This document shows, one piece after another, positions 24,190-34,701 of a DNA stretch of 64,000 nt. Both the position numbers and the translations under genes were made by a program. The stretch is taken from assembly GCA_030248065.1 (NCBI GenBank), contig JASAMV010002125.1, positions 83,011 through 147,010 on the forward strand. The letters are read 5' to 3'. Origin of the DNA: Rhynchonema sp. JSB1_4 (taxonomy: Eukaryota; Nematoda; Chromadorea; Monhysterida; Xyalidae). How positions within the stretch are numbered: the stretch's first letter is position 1; the number at the start of each line of letters is the position of its first letter. The notes below the pieces were generated by a model. The model had not been told where the DNA came from, made no database searches, and saw only the letters and a program-made list of their open reading frames with translations.

Positions 24190-24715
24190 CGAGTTACGAA
24201 ATTACAAACTTGGCGCTCCACTGGTGTGGTCGAGCGCACGTCGGGCGCCTCTCCTGTTGCCGGCAGCAACTTTTAGTCAAACTTTGGGCTCCACGCATGT
24301 TTTGGCCAGCACATAAAGTCTCTATAGGCAATAAAACTTCGCGCTCCACACCAGAGAACGAACTTGGCGCTCCTCTCATGAACATGAGGCTCCTCCCTAA
24401 ACTTCGAGCTCCTCTCGGCGGTACTCTCAAACTTGACGCGCTTCTTTAAACTTGGCGCTCCCCTGTGAGCTTTAAAAAACTTGGCGCTCCACAAAAAAAC
24501 ATGGTGCTCCACAATAAAACATGGCGCTCCACAAAAAAGATGGCGCTCCACAAAAAACATCGCGCTCCACAAAAAACATGGCGCTCCACAAAAAAACATG
24601 ACGCTCCACAAAAAAAACATGGCGCTCCACAAAAACGGTTCGAGTAAACTTCGCGCTCCACAAAAAAACTTCGCGCTCCACCGAAAAAGGGGTTGCACAT
24701 CGCGCTCCACAACCG
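24190..24715. repeat. ~20-bp minisatellite, core GGCGCTCCACAAAAAACAT
   Basis: From 24470 to 24700 the block CATGGCGCTCCACAAAAAA repeats about 11 times with variable A runs. Before it, 24190-24460, looser copies of CTTGGCGCTCC occur. Open frames in several phases here are repeat artefacts. It lies just before the visible lectin exon of the next gene. Confidence 0.85.
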
Positions 24716-24732
24716 CACCGCTATCTGGCCAG

Positions 24733-27083
24733 GTATGATCCCAACAAAGTGGATACGGTTCATCCATGATGGATCAAGAACATTGAGAAATTTACATCCT
24801 GTCATCCTACAGCCCATGAACAACGACCAGCATAGCACTGATAAAGGCAAGCCAACATGCGCCGACTTCCGCTGTGATTGGAGACCGAAAGACGAGGACA
24901 CAACTGGGAGCGGTTTGAGCGACCATCCGTGCGTCAAAAAGAAAAGCGTTCTGTGCGAGCGACCACTGAAAGGCATGTTGCTGCTGCTTTTTAAAAATAT
25001 TGCGGAGCAATTCACCGGGACTGTAATTGTTCTGAAATAAAACTTATCAGGTTATTTCTTGGGACCATCGTCTATGGCTTGTCGATGATCAAACTGATGA
25101 CATCCAGGCAGCCGTTGTGTTAGAATTTGGGTCCGAACAGTGATCCCCACGGGCAAATGAGCAGAGCACATTTTTAAGCGGGAGATATGAGCAGGGCCCC
25201 AAGAGTAGAACCGAGCAATGATTAGGTCCACCCCATAGCCTAAGCGCAAACATAGAAACGAAAGTTCATCAAAAAAAAGCTCATCAAAGTTTCATCGGTC
25301 ACACCGTATACAAACGGATTCAACAATTTCAGTGTGTCGGCCGTCGGCCAATCTGACGAACGCCAAAATCGACAATCCGCCGAAGAATGGCAAATCCTAC
25401 GTGGTTGGCGAGACGTTGACCGTGAAATGCGTAAAGGGATTCGAATGGGCAGCCAACAAGGACGTGCAGACAACGACATGCTTCAACAATCGATTGGCGA
25501 ATCATTTGAATTTGAAGCCATGTGTTCACAAAGGTTTATTGGTGCGGGCGGTCGGTGTACATGCAAGGACACGATATACGTATGTATAGTCCATCCATCA
25601 GCTCATGGCACTTTTGTTTGGGAGGTTCAGGTTCCGTAGTTAAAAATTGTTCTTCCGCAAGGCGATGTCAGAGAAAACGGCGCAGAAAAATAAAATAAAA
25701 ACCGATTTCTCTTTGTTTTCTTTTTCGTAAGCCAACCGGAACCGGAATAGTACTGTATCCTGTCAAGCTATTCAGCTTGGGAAAGGTGTCGTGAGCTGAT
25801 GGATGGACTATACATGTCAGAAAAGGCAGATGTACACACAAACAATTGAGGTTGTTATGTACCTGGTGTTTTCGGCATCGGTGGCGCGCCTGATGACCAG
25901 CTGATTTTTATCGCCTGGTGGCGCTTAGTGGTGGCGCTCATGTATGTACAATCCCTTTCGGTTGTCGATATGAGGAATAGGTACTGTATATCCATCACGC
26001 AGAAAACATAGTTAAGCAAGGCAGTCGGGGCAGATTTTCGGGACGAAAATAGCGTGAAAGACCATCATTCACTGTGGATAGACGACACTTCGAAGAGGGT
26101 ACGCTGCTGTAAACGGATTTCAGATCGGATTTTTCGCCGGCCGCACAGCGATGGCGGTATCAACTGGCTCGTCATTCTCTTGGTGGTCGTTTCCGTCGGT
26201 TGGGATTTTGTATGTCTTAGTCTGTTAAACAAATCGCAATGAAATATTAATTGATGAATATCAATGATTGTTTTGATCAAATGCTATTATCCTCAAAGGC
26301 GCCGTTGCTGTTTTTGTCGTCTTGGCGATCGTCGGCTACAAGGTGATGACAGCCAAACAAGAGGACCAAAATTGGGACACGAAAACGAGATGGGGGCTGA
26401 AGTGGGTGAGAATCTCAGTTTGAACACCTTTGCTAAGATAGACACAGAACGTGTATTAACCAGGGTTGGACAAAAAAAAACGACGGCGTTTTTTCTTGGA
26501 AAAACGACGTTTTTAAAAAAAACGTCTGGGTCGTTTTTCGTTCTTTTTAAATCCTGAATTTCCTTGATTTTCCCTAATTTTCAGGGAAAGTACCCTGATT
26601 TTCAATTTTTTGTCTCATTTTTTTCAAAAAATTTTCGACCAATTTTTACTTTGTCGAGATACATCGATACACTGAGTTTGACTTTCAATGATGACCCCGG
26701 CCAAAGTTGGTCACATGATGCGGGTCTGATATGGAATGATAACAACTCGCTAGAAAAGGGTTGAAACCCGTTTATTTTGCCTCAGAACGCATAGAATTAC
26801 TTCATTTAACCACGTTTTCTTCCCAACAAGAGCGTTTTCCATTTTTTGGGCATATTTTGGTCATCTGGGCGTTTTAAAAACGTCTTAAAAACGATTTTTT
26901 GAAGAAAAAACGTTTTTCCCCAACCCTGGTATTAACAGCACTGTTGTTATTCCACATCAGGACACGGCGAACCAACGCGAACACCAGAACTATGACCCGT
27001 CGCTAAAATTCTCACGAAAGAATTGTATCCGAAAATTATTCAAAGTTCAGTGCAATCTTCAAAATCAAGTTTTAAAAAAATAA
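24733..27083 (+). CDS. Selectin-like receptor: C-type lectin end + Sushi/CCP + transmembrane helix
   Basis: Exons: about 24733-24972, 25333-25533, 26124-26198, 26299-26405 and 26961-27083 (TAA). Exon 1 holds the second half of a C-type lectin domain (CADFRCDWRP, then HPCVKKKSVLCERPLK). Exon 2 is one Sushi domain (VCRPSANLTNAKIDNPP, VVGETLTVKCVKGFEW, closing LKPCVHK). Exons 3-4 build a ~28-residue membrane helix (INWLVILLVVVSVG joined to AVAVFVVLAIVGYKVM). Exons 4-5 give a charged cytoplasmic tail of about 55 residues. All phases agree (1, 1, 1, 0). The first junction needs a GC donor (AAAG|GCATGT at 24973); without it the lectin exon would read to a stop at 25039. The first half of the lectin domain and the signal peptide were not found; the tandem arrays upstream may lie in an intron. 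The last intron holds a hAT MITE. Confidence 0.7.
25585..25812. mobile_element. TATA-flanked MITE, family C, copy 2 (228 bp)
   Basis: TATAGTCCATCCATCAGCTC at the left and GAGCTGATGGATGGACTATA at the right. The internal sequence matches 12574-12801 in inverse orientation. It lies in the intron after the Sushi exon. Confidence 0.85.
26461..26928. mobile_element. hAT-type MITE, family A, copy 2 (468 bp)
   Basis: The ends are CAGGGTTGGAC and inverse CCCCAACCCTG. An exact 8-bp duplication GTATTAAC lies at 26453-26460 and 26929-26936. It is inserted in the last intron of the lectin/Sushi gene. Confidence 0.9.
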
Positions 27084-28208
27084 CATACAAACCATGATGA
27101 AAAACTCTGAAATCCGAACACAAATCAAAGCGGCTAGTCTTTCACCGCCAGTAGTGTACAAAGCTGGATAACTGAGCTGAAGTTTGAGAAGATATGCTGA
27201 TTTTGACTTTATTATGCTCTGGTGCACAATACCATACTCAATGAACTTCTCGGTAGTATTTCCGAATCTTTTTTCCAAAATGATTTTCGCCCTGATTGAA
27301 TTTAGAGAGATGCGCACTCCCAGCTTGAACTGATACAGCAACTGCATGCTAACATACATACGATGATCTCTCCCTATAACATCATAACTCGTGAGAATAA
27401 AAATGAATGACCACACGCCTTGAAATCTGGCTGCATTTGGCACGGCCATATATGCAAACACATTTGCGGGCCGCGGCGGGTCAGAAAAAAGTGCCGTAAG
27501 GACTGCGCCGCGCTTGCATGGCCGCACTCGCGGGGCGCAGTGTGCGGATCACTTCGAAACATTTCTTCGGTTGTTGTAACACTATAATGAACCAATCAGC
27601 GTCTAGCCAACGTCGCTTACCTGCCTGACCAGCAAACTGTTAAAAAATATGCTCATTGCACGACTCTGAATTTGTATATCGTAATGCGCATGACATACAT
27701 ACTGTATTTACATCTTTTGCACAAAATAATATTTATGCTAATGACGGACCGAAAACAAATAGTCTCCCGATATATATACATAACTGCGTTAATCATAACG
27801 ATAATTATGGTTTGTTAAGTCAGGTAAACGGCACTGCCATGTCATACGCAATCGAAAATGACTCACGCACGATGTGACTGACTGATGACGTTCATCTTGC
27901 TAGAAGTTCCTGAGCAAAAGTTGTTTGTCATAAACGTTCGAAACAACAACAGCAGCAAACCACCCACATTTTGCCAACTCACGGACTGTGATTGATAATA
28001 CCAACTAAAGTGCGTGCAGCTGGTTTTTTTGTCGTACTAGTATTACCAATGACTTGTTTGAACGTAACACCTATCATATGAAAGTTCGGTACTGATGGTG
28101 ATTCACAAGCAGTTTTTTAATCAAGCATTGCTCTCTTAACGCATCAAAACAATAATCTAACACACCAGTTGTCAAAGGCATATAAAAATTCGAGATCTTC
28201 CTGCTCAG
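27084..28208. other. Intergenic, no gene seen
   Basis: A 151-codon minus-strand frame (27072-27527) overlaps the end of the lectin/Sushi gene. It has no recognisable domain and contains a GC-rich GCGGGCCGCGGCGGG block typical of transposon ends. The remainder is AT-rich. Confidence 0.4.
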
Positions 28209-28841
28209 GCATATACTTACAAAACTTCATTCTTTTTAAATTGTCCGCTATATTCGGACGTTTTCGACACGCAGTTCAACAACCACACCGAATGCCAAGA
28301 TAATATGGTTGTTGCGAATATCAAACTTGACACCGCCGTAAATACGGAAACTTCGGCCGTAGCGAATGACAAAGCTACGGACAAATCGAATGCGGAAACA
28401 ACAGAAGACGCGAAAACTTCTGCCACGGCGAAAGAGGAAACTGCGGAGGCGAAAAACTTGGGAACTTCAGTCGTATCGAATGCCCGCTTGGTCACAGCGA
28501 ATACGGAGACGTCGACCAGCGCGAATGTGGATACTTCGGCCACAGAAAATGCGGACACTTCCGCCACAGCAAATGCGGACACTTCCGCCACAGCAAATGC
28601 GGACACTTCCGCCACAGCAAATGCGGACACTTCCGCCACAAAAAATCTGGAAACTTCAGTCGCATCGAATGCGGAACCCTTGGTCAGGGCGAATACGGAA
28701 ACGTCTACCGCCGCGAATGTGGAAAGCACGGCCACAGGAAATGCGGAAACTACGACCGCAGCGAATGTCGAAGCTCCGGACACACTGATTACTGAAATGG
28801 TGCCCAAGATCACATCAACTGCGATCGAGCAAGAAAAATGA
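28209..28841 (+). CDS. Ala/Thr/Asn/Glu-rich repeat protein, probable terminal exon
   Basis: The frame is open from 28161 to the TGA at 28839-28841. An acceptor (CTTCCTGCTCAG) allows an exon from 28209; the only other start is ATG 28305. The first ~30 residues are ordinary (LNCPLYSDVFDTQFNNHTEC). Then comes a low-complexity region of NADTSATA and related octads, with four exact copies from a 24-bp minisatellite. Composition is Ala, Thr, Ser, Asn, Glu with few hydrophobics, so it should be disordered and heavily O-glycosylatable if secreted. The same frame continues after the TGA for 35 sense codons to 28949. Alternative readings exist: a 198-codon frame on the minus strand and another plus frame. 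I favour this one because of the ordinary start and the coding-like extension. No family recognised. Confidence 0.4.
   Translation, partial: AYTYKTSFFLNCPLYSDVFDTQFNNHTECQDNMVVANIKLDTAVNTETSAVANDKATDKSNAETTEDAKTSATAKEETAEAKNLGTSVVSNARLVTANTETSTSANVDTSATENADTSATANADTSATANADTSATANADTSATKNLETSVASNAEPLVRANTETSTAANVESTATGNAETTTAANVEAPDTLITEMVPKITSTAIEQEK
28548..28643 (+). repeat. 24-bp coding minisatellite, four copies
   Basis: AATGCGGACACTTCCGCCAC plus AGCA or a close variant repeats with period 24, keeping the reading frame (octad NADTSATA). Confidence 0.85.
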
Positions 28842-28949
28842 CAACTTCTCGAAATGACGGAATCCGACGATGAGGACGACTGCCAAATTGTGGCTGTGCT
28901 GCCGCCGAAACATTTGCGAACCGATTGGCCGTTGCTGAACGTTGAATGA
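28842..28949 (+). other. In-frame extension beyond a UGA stop
   Basis: Directly after TGA 28839-28841 the same frame runs 35 codons to TGA 28947-28949. It reads QLLEMTESDDEDDCQIVAV then LPPKHLRTDWPLLNVE. The acidic stretch followed by QIVAV resembles a SUMO-interaction motif. It could be readthrough, a recent nonsense mutation, a sequence error, or a separate small ORF from ATG 28854. Confidence 0.35.
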
Positions 28950-29269
28950 TCACAGGGTTGACGTGATTAATCTTGCTTTTTTCTGCTTGCAGTTTTTGAT
29001 CACGTTTTGGATTTGTACATCAGAGTTTGCCATCAGATTACTGTATGTATGTATGTCATCGATATGCTGCCATTGAAACGTCACGCGCTGCCATTGAAAC
29101 GTCACGCGTCATTTTGTAAACGCAATTTTCCAATGCTAACGTGATTATTGTTTCGTGATTGGCTGTGATTCCTCGTGTACTACAACCTTGTCTTCTTCTG
29201 GGTGTAGATATTTATTATGGTTGCATATCTTTGATGTTGCCGGGATGGCAGTGCCGTAATGCAATCATG

Positions 29270-29592
29270 TTGTGTGTCTTTGAGAGACGAACAGCACCAA
29301 ATCACAATACACAGAATATATTGCCGAATTTTCGACACTCAATAGTGTCCTCGTCAGGGCTAAAATCAACAAAAAGAGAGATAGGAACCGGTTGTCACAA
29401 GAATATCACTTCAGAATACGCAAACAAGGTGCAAAACTGCGTTTTCTGAAGTGATATTCTTGTGACAACCGGTTCCTATATCTCTCTGTTTGCTGATTTT
29501 AGCCCTGACGAGGACACTATTGAGTGTCGAAAATTCGGCGATATATTCTGTGTATTGTGATTTGGTGCTGTTCGTCTCTCAAAGACACACAA
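29270..29592. mobile_element. Fold-back element, 323 bp, ~155-bp arms
   Basis: TTGTGTGTCTTTGAGAGACG at the left is repeated inverted at the right. The arms match almost base for base down to a loop near 29425-29440. No target duplication is clear. Confidence 0.8.
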
Positions 29593-29608
29593 CAACATTA
29601 TTATGGTT

Positions 29609-29856
29609 GGTTTATTGCTCTCAATGACGCATAAAACCAGGCACGTAAATAATGTTGAAGCACAGTCCTGTGAACTGTCCTGATGTCCGTTATCTCTTTC
29701 TCTCTCCTTGGCGCTTTAGCTTTTATTTGCTGTAGTTTGTTATAACCAGCGTTGTAACTATTTTTATTTCCGTAATTGTTCCACCCGGTCATGTAACTGT
29801 GCTTCTATCACTAATTTACGTGCATGGTTTTATGCGTCAATGGAGAGCAATAAACC
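29609..29856. mobile_element. MITE with 40-bp inverted ends (248 bp)
   Basis: GGTTTATTGCTCTCAATGAC at the left and GTCAATGGAGAGCAATAAAC at the right form inverted ends of about 40 bp. The middle is AT-rich, without coding capacity. It lies 16 bp from the preceding fold-back element. Confidence 0.7.
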
Positions 29857-30457
29857 AAAGATATTTATTATCATGATTTACTTAATTATTATATTTCTTA
29901 TTATCTATTACTGGTTATCTGACACGGGTCTTCAGAAGCATTCGGTTCAGTCATGAATTTTTAACTGGCCATAAATTTTTATGAATCGCCTCAAAGGAGA
30001 GTGGGAAAAATGCTCCTAGAATATTTTACCGCAAAGTGGCATGAACATACAGTAGTGCATTCCACCAAGAATACACGCAATGTAAAACTGTACAGATTGC
30101 CACCCAAAACAGTTCGGTTCGGTATCGAACTATGCTTTAGTGTCATTCAACTCATGATTTGGCTGGTGAGACATAGCGCTGTTTTGTTTCGTTTCATTTA
30201 TGCAGCGTAACACTGACAAAATTTCAAGCAAAACAAAAAGTTATCTTTTTATTATATGCAACAAATGACGTCGGATATGCGACTGCTGGACAACATGACT
30301 AGGAATGGACAGAAAATTTGGAATATAAGAAAAATCTGAGTGTAGATCGAGTTAATCTGATGATCTTTTTTCAGTATATAGTGTGTGTTCTTGGCAGGTT
30401 AGCTTCCATCAAGATGTAAATAGTTGTTTCAAGAAAAAGACACAGAAAAACCACAAA
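29857..30457. other. Intergenic / 3' flank of the GPCR gene
   Basis: AT-rich. No further gene or repeat recognised. Confidence 0.4.
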
Positions 30458-33400
30458 TTACACTGCTGACTCTTCAAGTATCGAGTCTTCATCCGAGCTC
30501 AAGAGATCACTGTGTAATGGACTGCTTCGGTCGCGTTGTTTCTTTTTCAACAATTTCGTTTCTTCTTGTTTCATTTCCTGAGGAGCATGTTGTGATGTCG
30601 TTGGTACCAGCAGCAACATACAGTCGTGGCTGTGAGTCTTGGCTGCCAGTTGTGGGGGCGGCGGCGGCGGTGGTGACGACCTTTGAACGGTCGCGTCTGC
30701 AGCGCCATTGACCAGCACACTGGTCGCGGTCGCAGATAAACGCGACGCATTCGACTTTGAATTATTCAATATCAAAATATTTATATTCTCTGAATGATCG
30801 TGATTGTTCTTCTGACTGCTGGGCGGCGGGCGGCAGCTGGCGGTTGTTTTCTGCGCCTCGAGCGGCCGCTGGCGTCGCGGTCGACAAATGAAAAAGAACG
30901 TTTCGCGAAACATCCGCCGAAACCACGGGCCCATCGCGTAATAGATGAGGAAATTTGTGGCCGAATTCACGCAGACAAGCACGTCGCTGCCGATTAGCAG
31001 AATTTGTTGCAGCGTGAATGACCAGTTGCTTGACGGCAGCCAGCCTGAAAATGTTGATTAGGCGATTTTGCAGTGCATTATGATTTCCATATATATGTAG
31101 TCGACACAGTCAGACTGCCCGCTTCCTACAGACTACTTAGGGCAGATTTACCGCCCCGGTATTTCCGTCACTATGCAAGGAATATTTGCTCTAAAATGCG
31201 TTAATTACAATAGGCGATTAGCGGTACATCATGAACCAATAATTGTTCAAAAAAATTCACTGCAGTGAAGGCTTCACCGTCCACATGAGAGGGTCACAGA
31301 TGACACATTGCCCACTCTGCGAGATACTACCACATTAGTCCGATAATTTATTCGTCCATTGTCCTGACTTGGCAAAATTTGCGGGTTCCTGAATGTCGTC
31401 GCCTACATACATATGTTCTTGCGCTCATTTGGGGCTACGTCGACGACCATTATCTACGATTTGTGTGGACTACATCAGAACAGGCCCGATTCTATGATCT
31501 CAGGAGGCTTATCAGAAAACGAAAAACTGCTCTCCATTCCATTCAGTGATCATCAAAGCAGTGAAACATCACCAAGCCGCCAATGTCCTAACCGGTAACA
31601 TCTAGAAAGTTGCAGAACAACGACGGCGAGTAGAACACAATGAAACTGGTGCACACGATTACAGCCAGCCAGAACGAGCGGCGTTTCGAGCTGGACATTC
31701 CCGATGCCTGTTTCTTCAAGGTCGCCAGTCGTTCGAATTTCATTGAATTCCCGCTCGAATGTGCGATCGGAATTGTCTGCTCGGCTGATATGCTGCTGCG
31801 TGCGTCGCGCTGCTGCCGGCTCGTGCTGTACGATGACCGACGTCTGGACAATATGTGTACATATACTGGGTAATATATAGATAATTACGGTCTGCCCTCC
31901 ATATAGTGAACGTTTCTGAACACGCTAGTTTGGTTACAATAGTCTAACCTGCAATACGGCGTTACTGTTTATTGCGCTGGGTACGGATCCTTTCACAATA
32001 AAGAGTTCAGATTAGCATCACTTCAAAATCATGGTGACCAAAAATGTCGGATTCCGATCACGCCAATATAAACCAGGCAGACTGTAGCTGGTGACGTGGC
32101 AGTAACATTCTATGCAATCCTAAACCAGCTCAATGCCTTGTCAGCTTCACATTGCCATCAGGTGCATTTGCACTGACGATGATCTGGTACAACGCCCGCC
32201 TGAGAAAACCAGGTCGAAACAGGCAACCAAATGGCACATTATTCAATGCCCCCAGCTGCACACATTTCAGGTGACAGTTCTGAATTCAACGCGTGGAGTT
32301 CTGGAGTTCAACAACCATGCGTCCAAAAAATTTGCTGATGCTTGTATCTGAAGCTCTTCAATTTTTACCATCGACACTCACAGTGCTTCCATTTTCGTGA
32401 TCTTCTGTCTAACCGACATCGCAGTGCGAATAGCCCGATAGACGAACACATTCAACACGATCATGATTGTCCATGGGATGATGAATAGAACGAACAGCAC
32501 CGCGTAGCTGAAAGGGCGCATAGCTCAATCAGTTAGTCGATCGACTGCGGCGGGTTCGAATCCCGCTCGCGCCAAACTCACAATCTGTACACGGTTGCGT
32601 AAATGGCATTTAGTCTGAGATCAGTGGGCGCGCCGCGGTTCGTTTCGAACCAATAAGGAAAGCGGAATATTGCCGATGCGAGAACGATGACTAGCAACGT
32701 TTGCGACGCGCGTTTCATGGTTAACCTGAAATTATGTTGTCGCGGTAGCATCAAACTTGGTGCTCAGAAAGAACCGGTTCTGTTCTTTCGTGTCGTGACT
32801 TATTTTCTTTAAATAAAAGAAAGTTCGGAAGTTTAGCGTCACAAGTTTGGACCTGGTTTGAAACTGTTCCAAGACAGTTGGGCAACAATTTTTACGCTAG
32901 CCGAAATTGGCGGAATTATCCACAGTATCATTCAGGCGCGCCATAGGTAGCGTCATCAAGCATCATCAAGAAACATCCGATCGCTAAAGTCGATGCCGGA
33001 TCCCATTTAAGCAAGCCTACAATTACCCACACACAACGACCTTACCATGTGAGCGATTTCATGGGATGAATGACGGCGATATATCGATCGACAGTCATCA
33101 CAACGCACGTCCACACGGAGCAGAACTGTGCCATGGCCAGGAATGGACGAACGTAATCACTCGCAATTGGACACCAGACGCAACTCTGTAATTATCTGTT
33201 GACATATTTTTAACATAAATAATATTTTTAGTGCCGAGCGTGTTTCGGCAATTACGGCTGTTTCACATTTCGCGTTCTGATCAGTCACGTGGCCAACTTT
33301 TCGCATATTCGTGCTGGGGATGACCTGATGCACCGTTGGTCTGTAAACACAGGTTCAAACCAGCGGCTCAAAAAATTTTTTAGGAAGTTTTGCCTTTAGT

Positions 33401-34701
33401 TCTTGCTCAAGCACTATGAATAGATTTTGAAACGCACACCGAATCCTTGCGTTGTGCGAAAGACAGTGTCCTCGGACAAAAAACTGGCTTTCGTCCAGCA
33501 GGATTCGAAGCCCAACACAGATACCAGTTAGTACAATATCCAACGACAACCGCCTGCGCTACGCACGCACGCGCGCACATACCGACCTTACCTTTATCTC
33601 GTCCACTTCCATCATACACGGCATGCATCCGCTGATGACCAACAACGCTGTGGTGAGAACGACGAAGTCAAAGAAGCTCAACCCAAGCAGAAACGTGTGC
33701 AACGATTTCGATGATTGTGCCACGTGGCGGGTGGCACGCAGACGTTTGATGAACACCACTATGGACGCAAATGTTACGAACATGCCGACCTGAAACGTGT
33801 AGAGCTTTGTCTTCTAAGTCTTATAAGGCCCAACTATTCTCTGCGTTATTCTCACGCGCAGCATGAAACAACTTTTCCCACACTGATTGATTCGCCACGC
33901 GCGCGCCAGCCAATCAGCGCGCGAGAGTTTGTTTCGTGTGGCGTGAGAGAATGAAATATAATTGGGCCTTTAGGATCGGATGTCGGGTACCGACAACCTT
34001 GCTTTCGTCATCGGGTATCATTTAGTAAAACAATGGTTGAGTTTGCTTGCTGGCAGCAGACGATGTTCAATAATAACGGGGAGCGCATGTACATTCCACG
34101 GGGCTGTACGCACACACTCAGACTTTGTGGGTCTGTGCATCACAGCAGAAACGGCAATCACAATTGCGCATGTATATGACCAAAAACTTTGCGTCCAAGG
34201 GCACGCATTTCAATAGCTCAGTTGGTAGAGGAATGCCCCGGTTAGGCGGGTTCGAGCCCCAGTCGAAGAAAGCCATTTTTTGTTCACGAAGGATTTTGGA
34301 ATGTACATGCGCTCCCCGTTATTATTTAGTGTCAACGGTCGAGCGTCCCTGGTGGCACCGACAGCTTGTGTGAAAGTGACTCACTCTCTATAGGGACAGT
34401 TTATAGTGATCGCTTAACACCCAGCACTTTCGGTCACCATAAATTGTACACTTATATAGAGTGCTTCATATATGAGCCAATCTTTGATTTTCGACTTCTC
34501 AAATGCAAGCCAAGCTGTGAACAACCTTCCAACGCGCACACAGAATTTGAAACAGACCAAACCAACCAAACAAATTGGCGGCAGAATAACGCTTCGAAGC
34601 CAGAACATAGCGCTGACCCAGGTTTCATGTCTGGTCTTCTGACATTGCCAGGGACATTCATGTGAGTAACACTGACACGACTCGTTGATCGATATCGACA
34701 T
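30458..34701 (-). CDS. Rhodopsin-class neuropeptide GPCR, FMRFamide-receptor-like, complete (7 exons)
   Basis: Exons on the minus strand: 34558-34701, 33592-33789, 33046-33185, 32582-32725, 32382-32507, 31593-31843 and 30458-31044. They total 1590 nt, 529 residues, and every junction is in phase. TM1 is made by joining exons 1 and 2 (VILPPICLVGL + VGMFVTFASIVVF). TM2 has LSFFDFVVL. TM3 ends TVDRYIAVIHPM, the DRY motif. TM4 ends RFPYWFE. TM5 is YAVLFVLFIIPWTIMIVLN. TM6 is FWLAVIVCTSFIVFYSPS, and TM7 NSATNFLIYYAMGPWF replaces the usual NPxxY. A long basic, Ser-rich loop 3 and a tail with a proline run follow. It should couple a peptide ligand to G proteins at the plasma membrane. The exon 1 donor (GTCTGT) is weak and exon 1 is the least certain. 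The 74-base intron 4 is filled by a tRNA-like sequence. Confidence 0.85.
32515..32573 (+). pseudogene. Truncated tRNA-like sequence filling a GPCR intron
   Basis: It starts GGGCGCATAGCTCAATCAGT (A box) and ends with a perfect T-arm, GCGGGTTCGAATCCCGC, then TCGCGCCA. Outer bases GGCGC/GCGCC pair as an acceptor stem. The A-to-B box distance is about 15 bases too short, so the anticodon arm is missing and it cannot be a working tRNA. It occupies nearly all of the 74-bp intron 32508-32581 of the minus-strand GPCR gene. Confidence 0.7.
33825..33970. mobile_element. Hairpin MITE, family F, copy 1 (146 bp)
   Basis: AAGGCCCAACTATTCTCTGC and, at the other end, ATAATTGGGCCTT form inverted ends, with GCGTGAGAGAAT / ATTCTCACGCGC inner arms. 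A related copy is at 37827-37965. It lies in GPCR intron 1. Confidence 0.7.
34206..34262 (+). pseudogene. tRNA-like sequence in GPCR intron 1
   Basis: ATAGCTCAGTTGGTAGAG is a good A box, and GGCGGGTTCGAGCCCCAGTC holds a B box. No proper acceptor stem or anticodon arm can be drawn, so this is a tRNA-derived repeat remnant. Confidence 0.5.

Noticed and set aside
24472..25015. Phe/Cys/Val-rich frames over the 20-bp minisatellite
   Set aside because: Repeat-driven open frames in several phases at once.
27072..27527. 151-codon minus-strand frame
   Set aside because: No domain, overlaps the last exon of the lectin/Sushi gene and contains a GC-rich transposon-like block.
28217..28813. 198-codon minus-strand frame rich in Val/Ala/Ser/Phe
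   Set aside because: It mirrors the 24-bp repeat; the plus frame has ordinary flanking sequence and an acceptor, so plus was preferred, though not proven.
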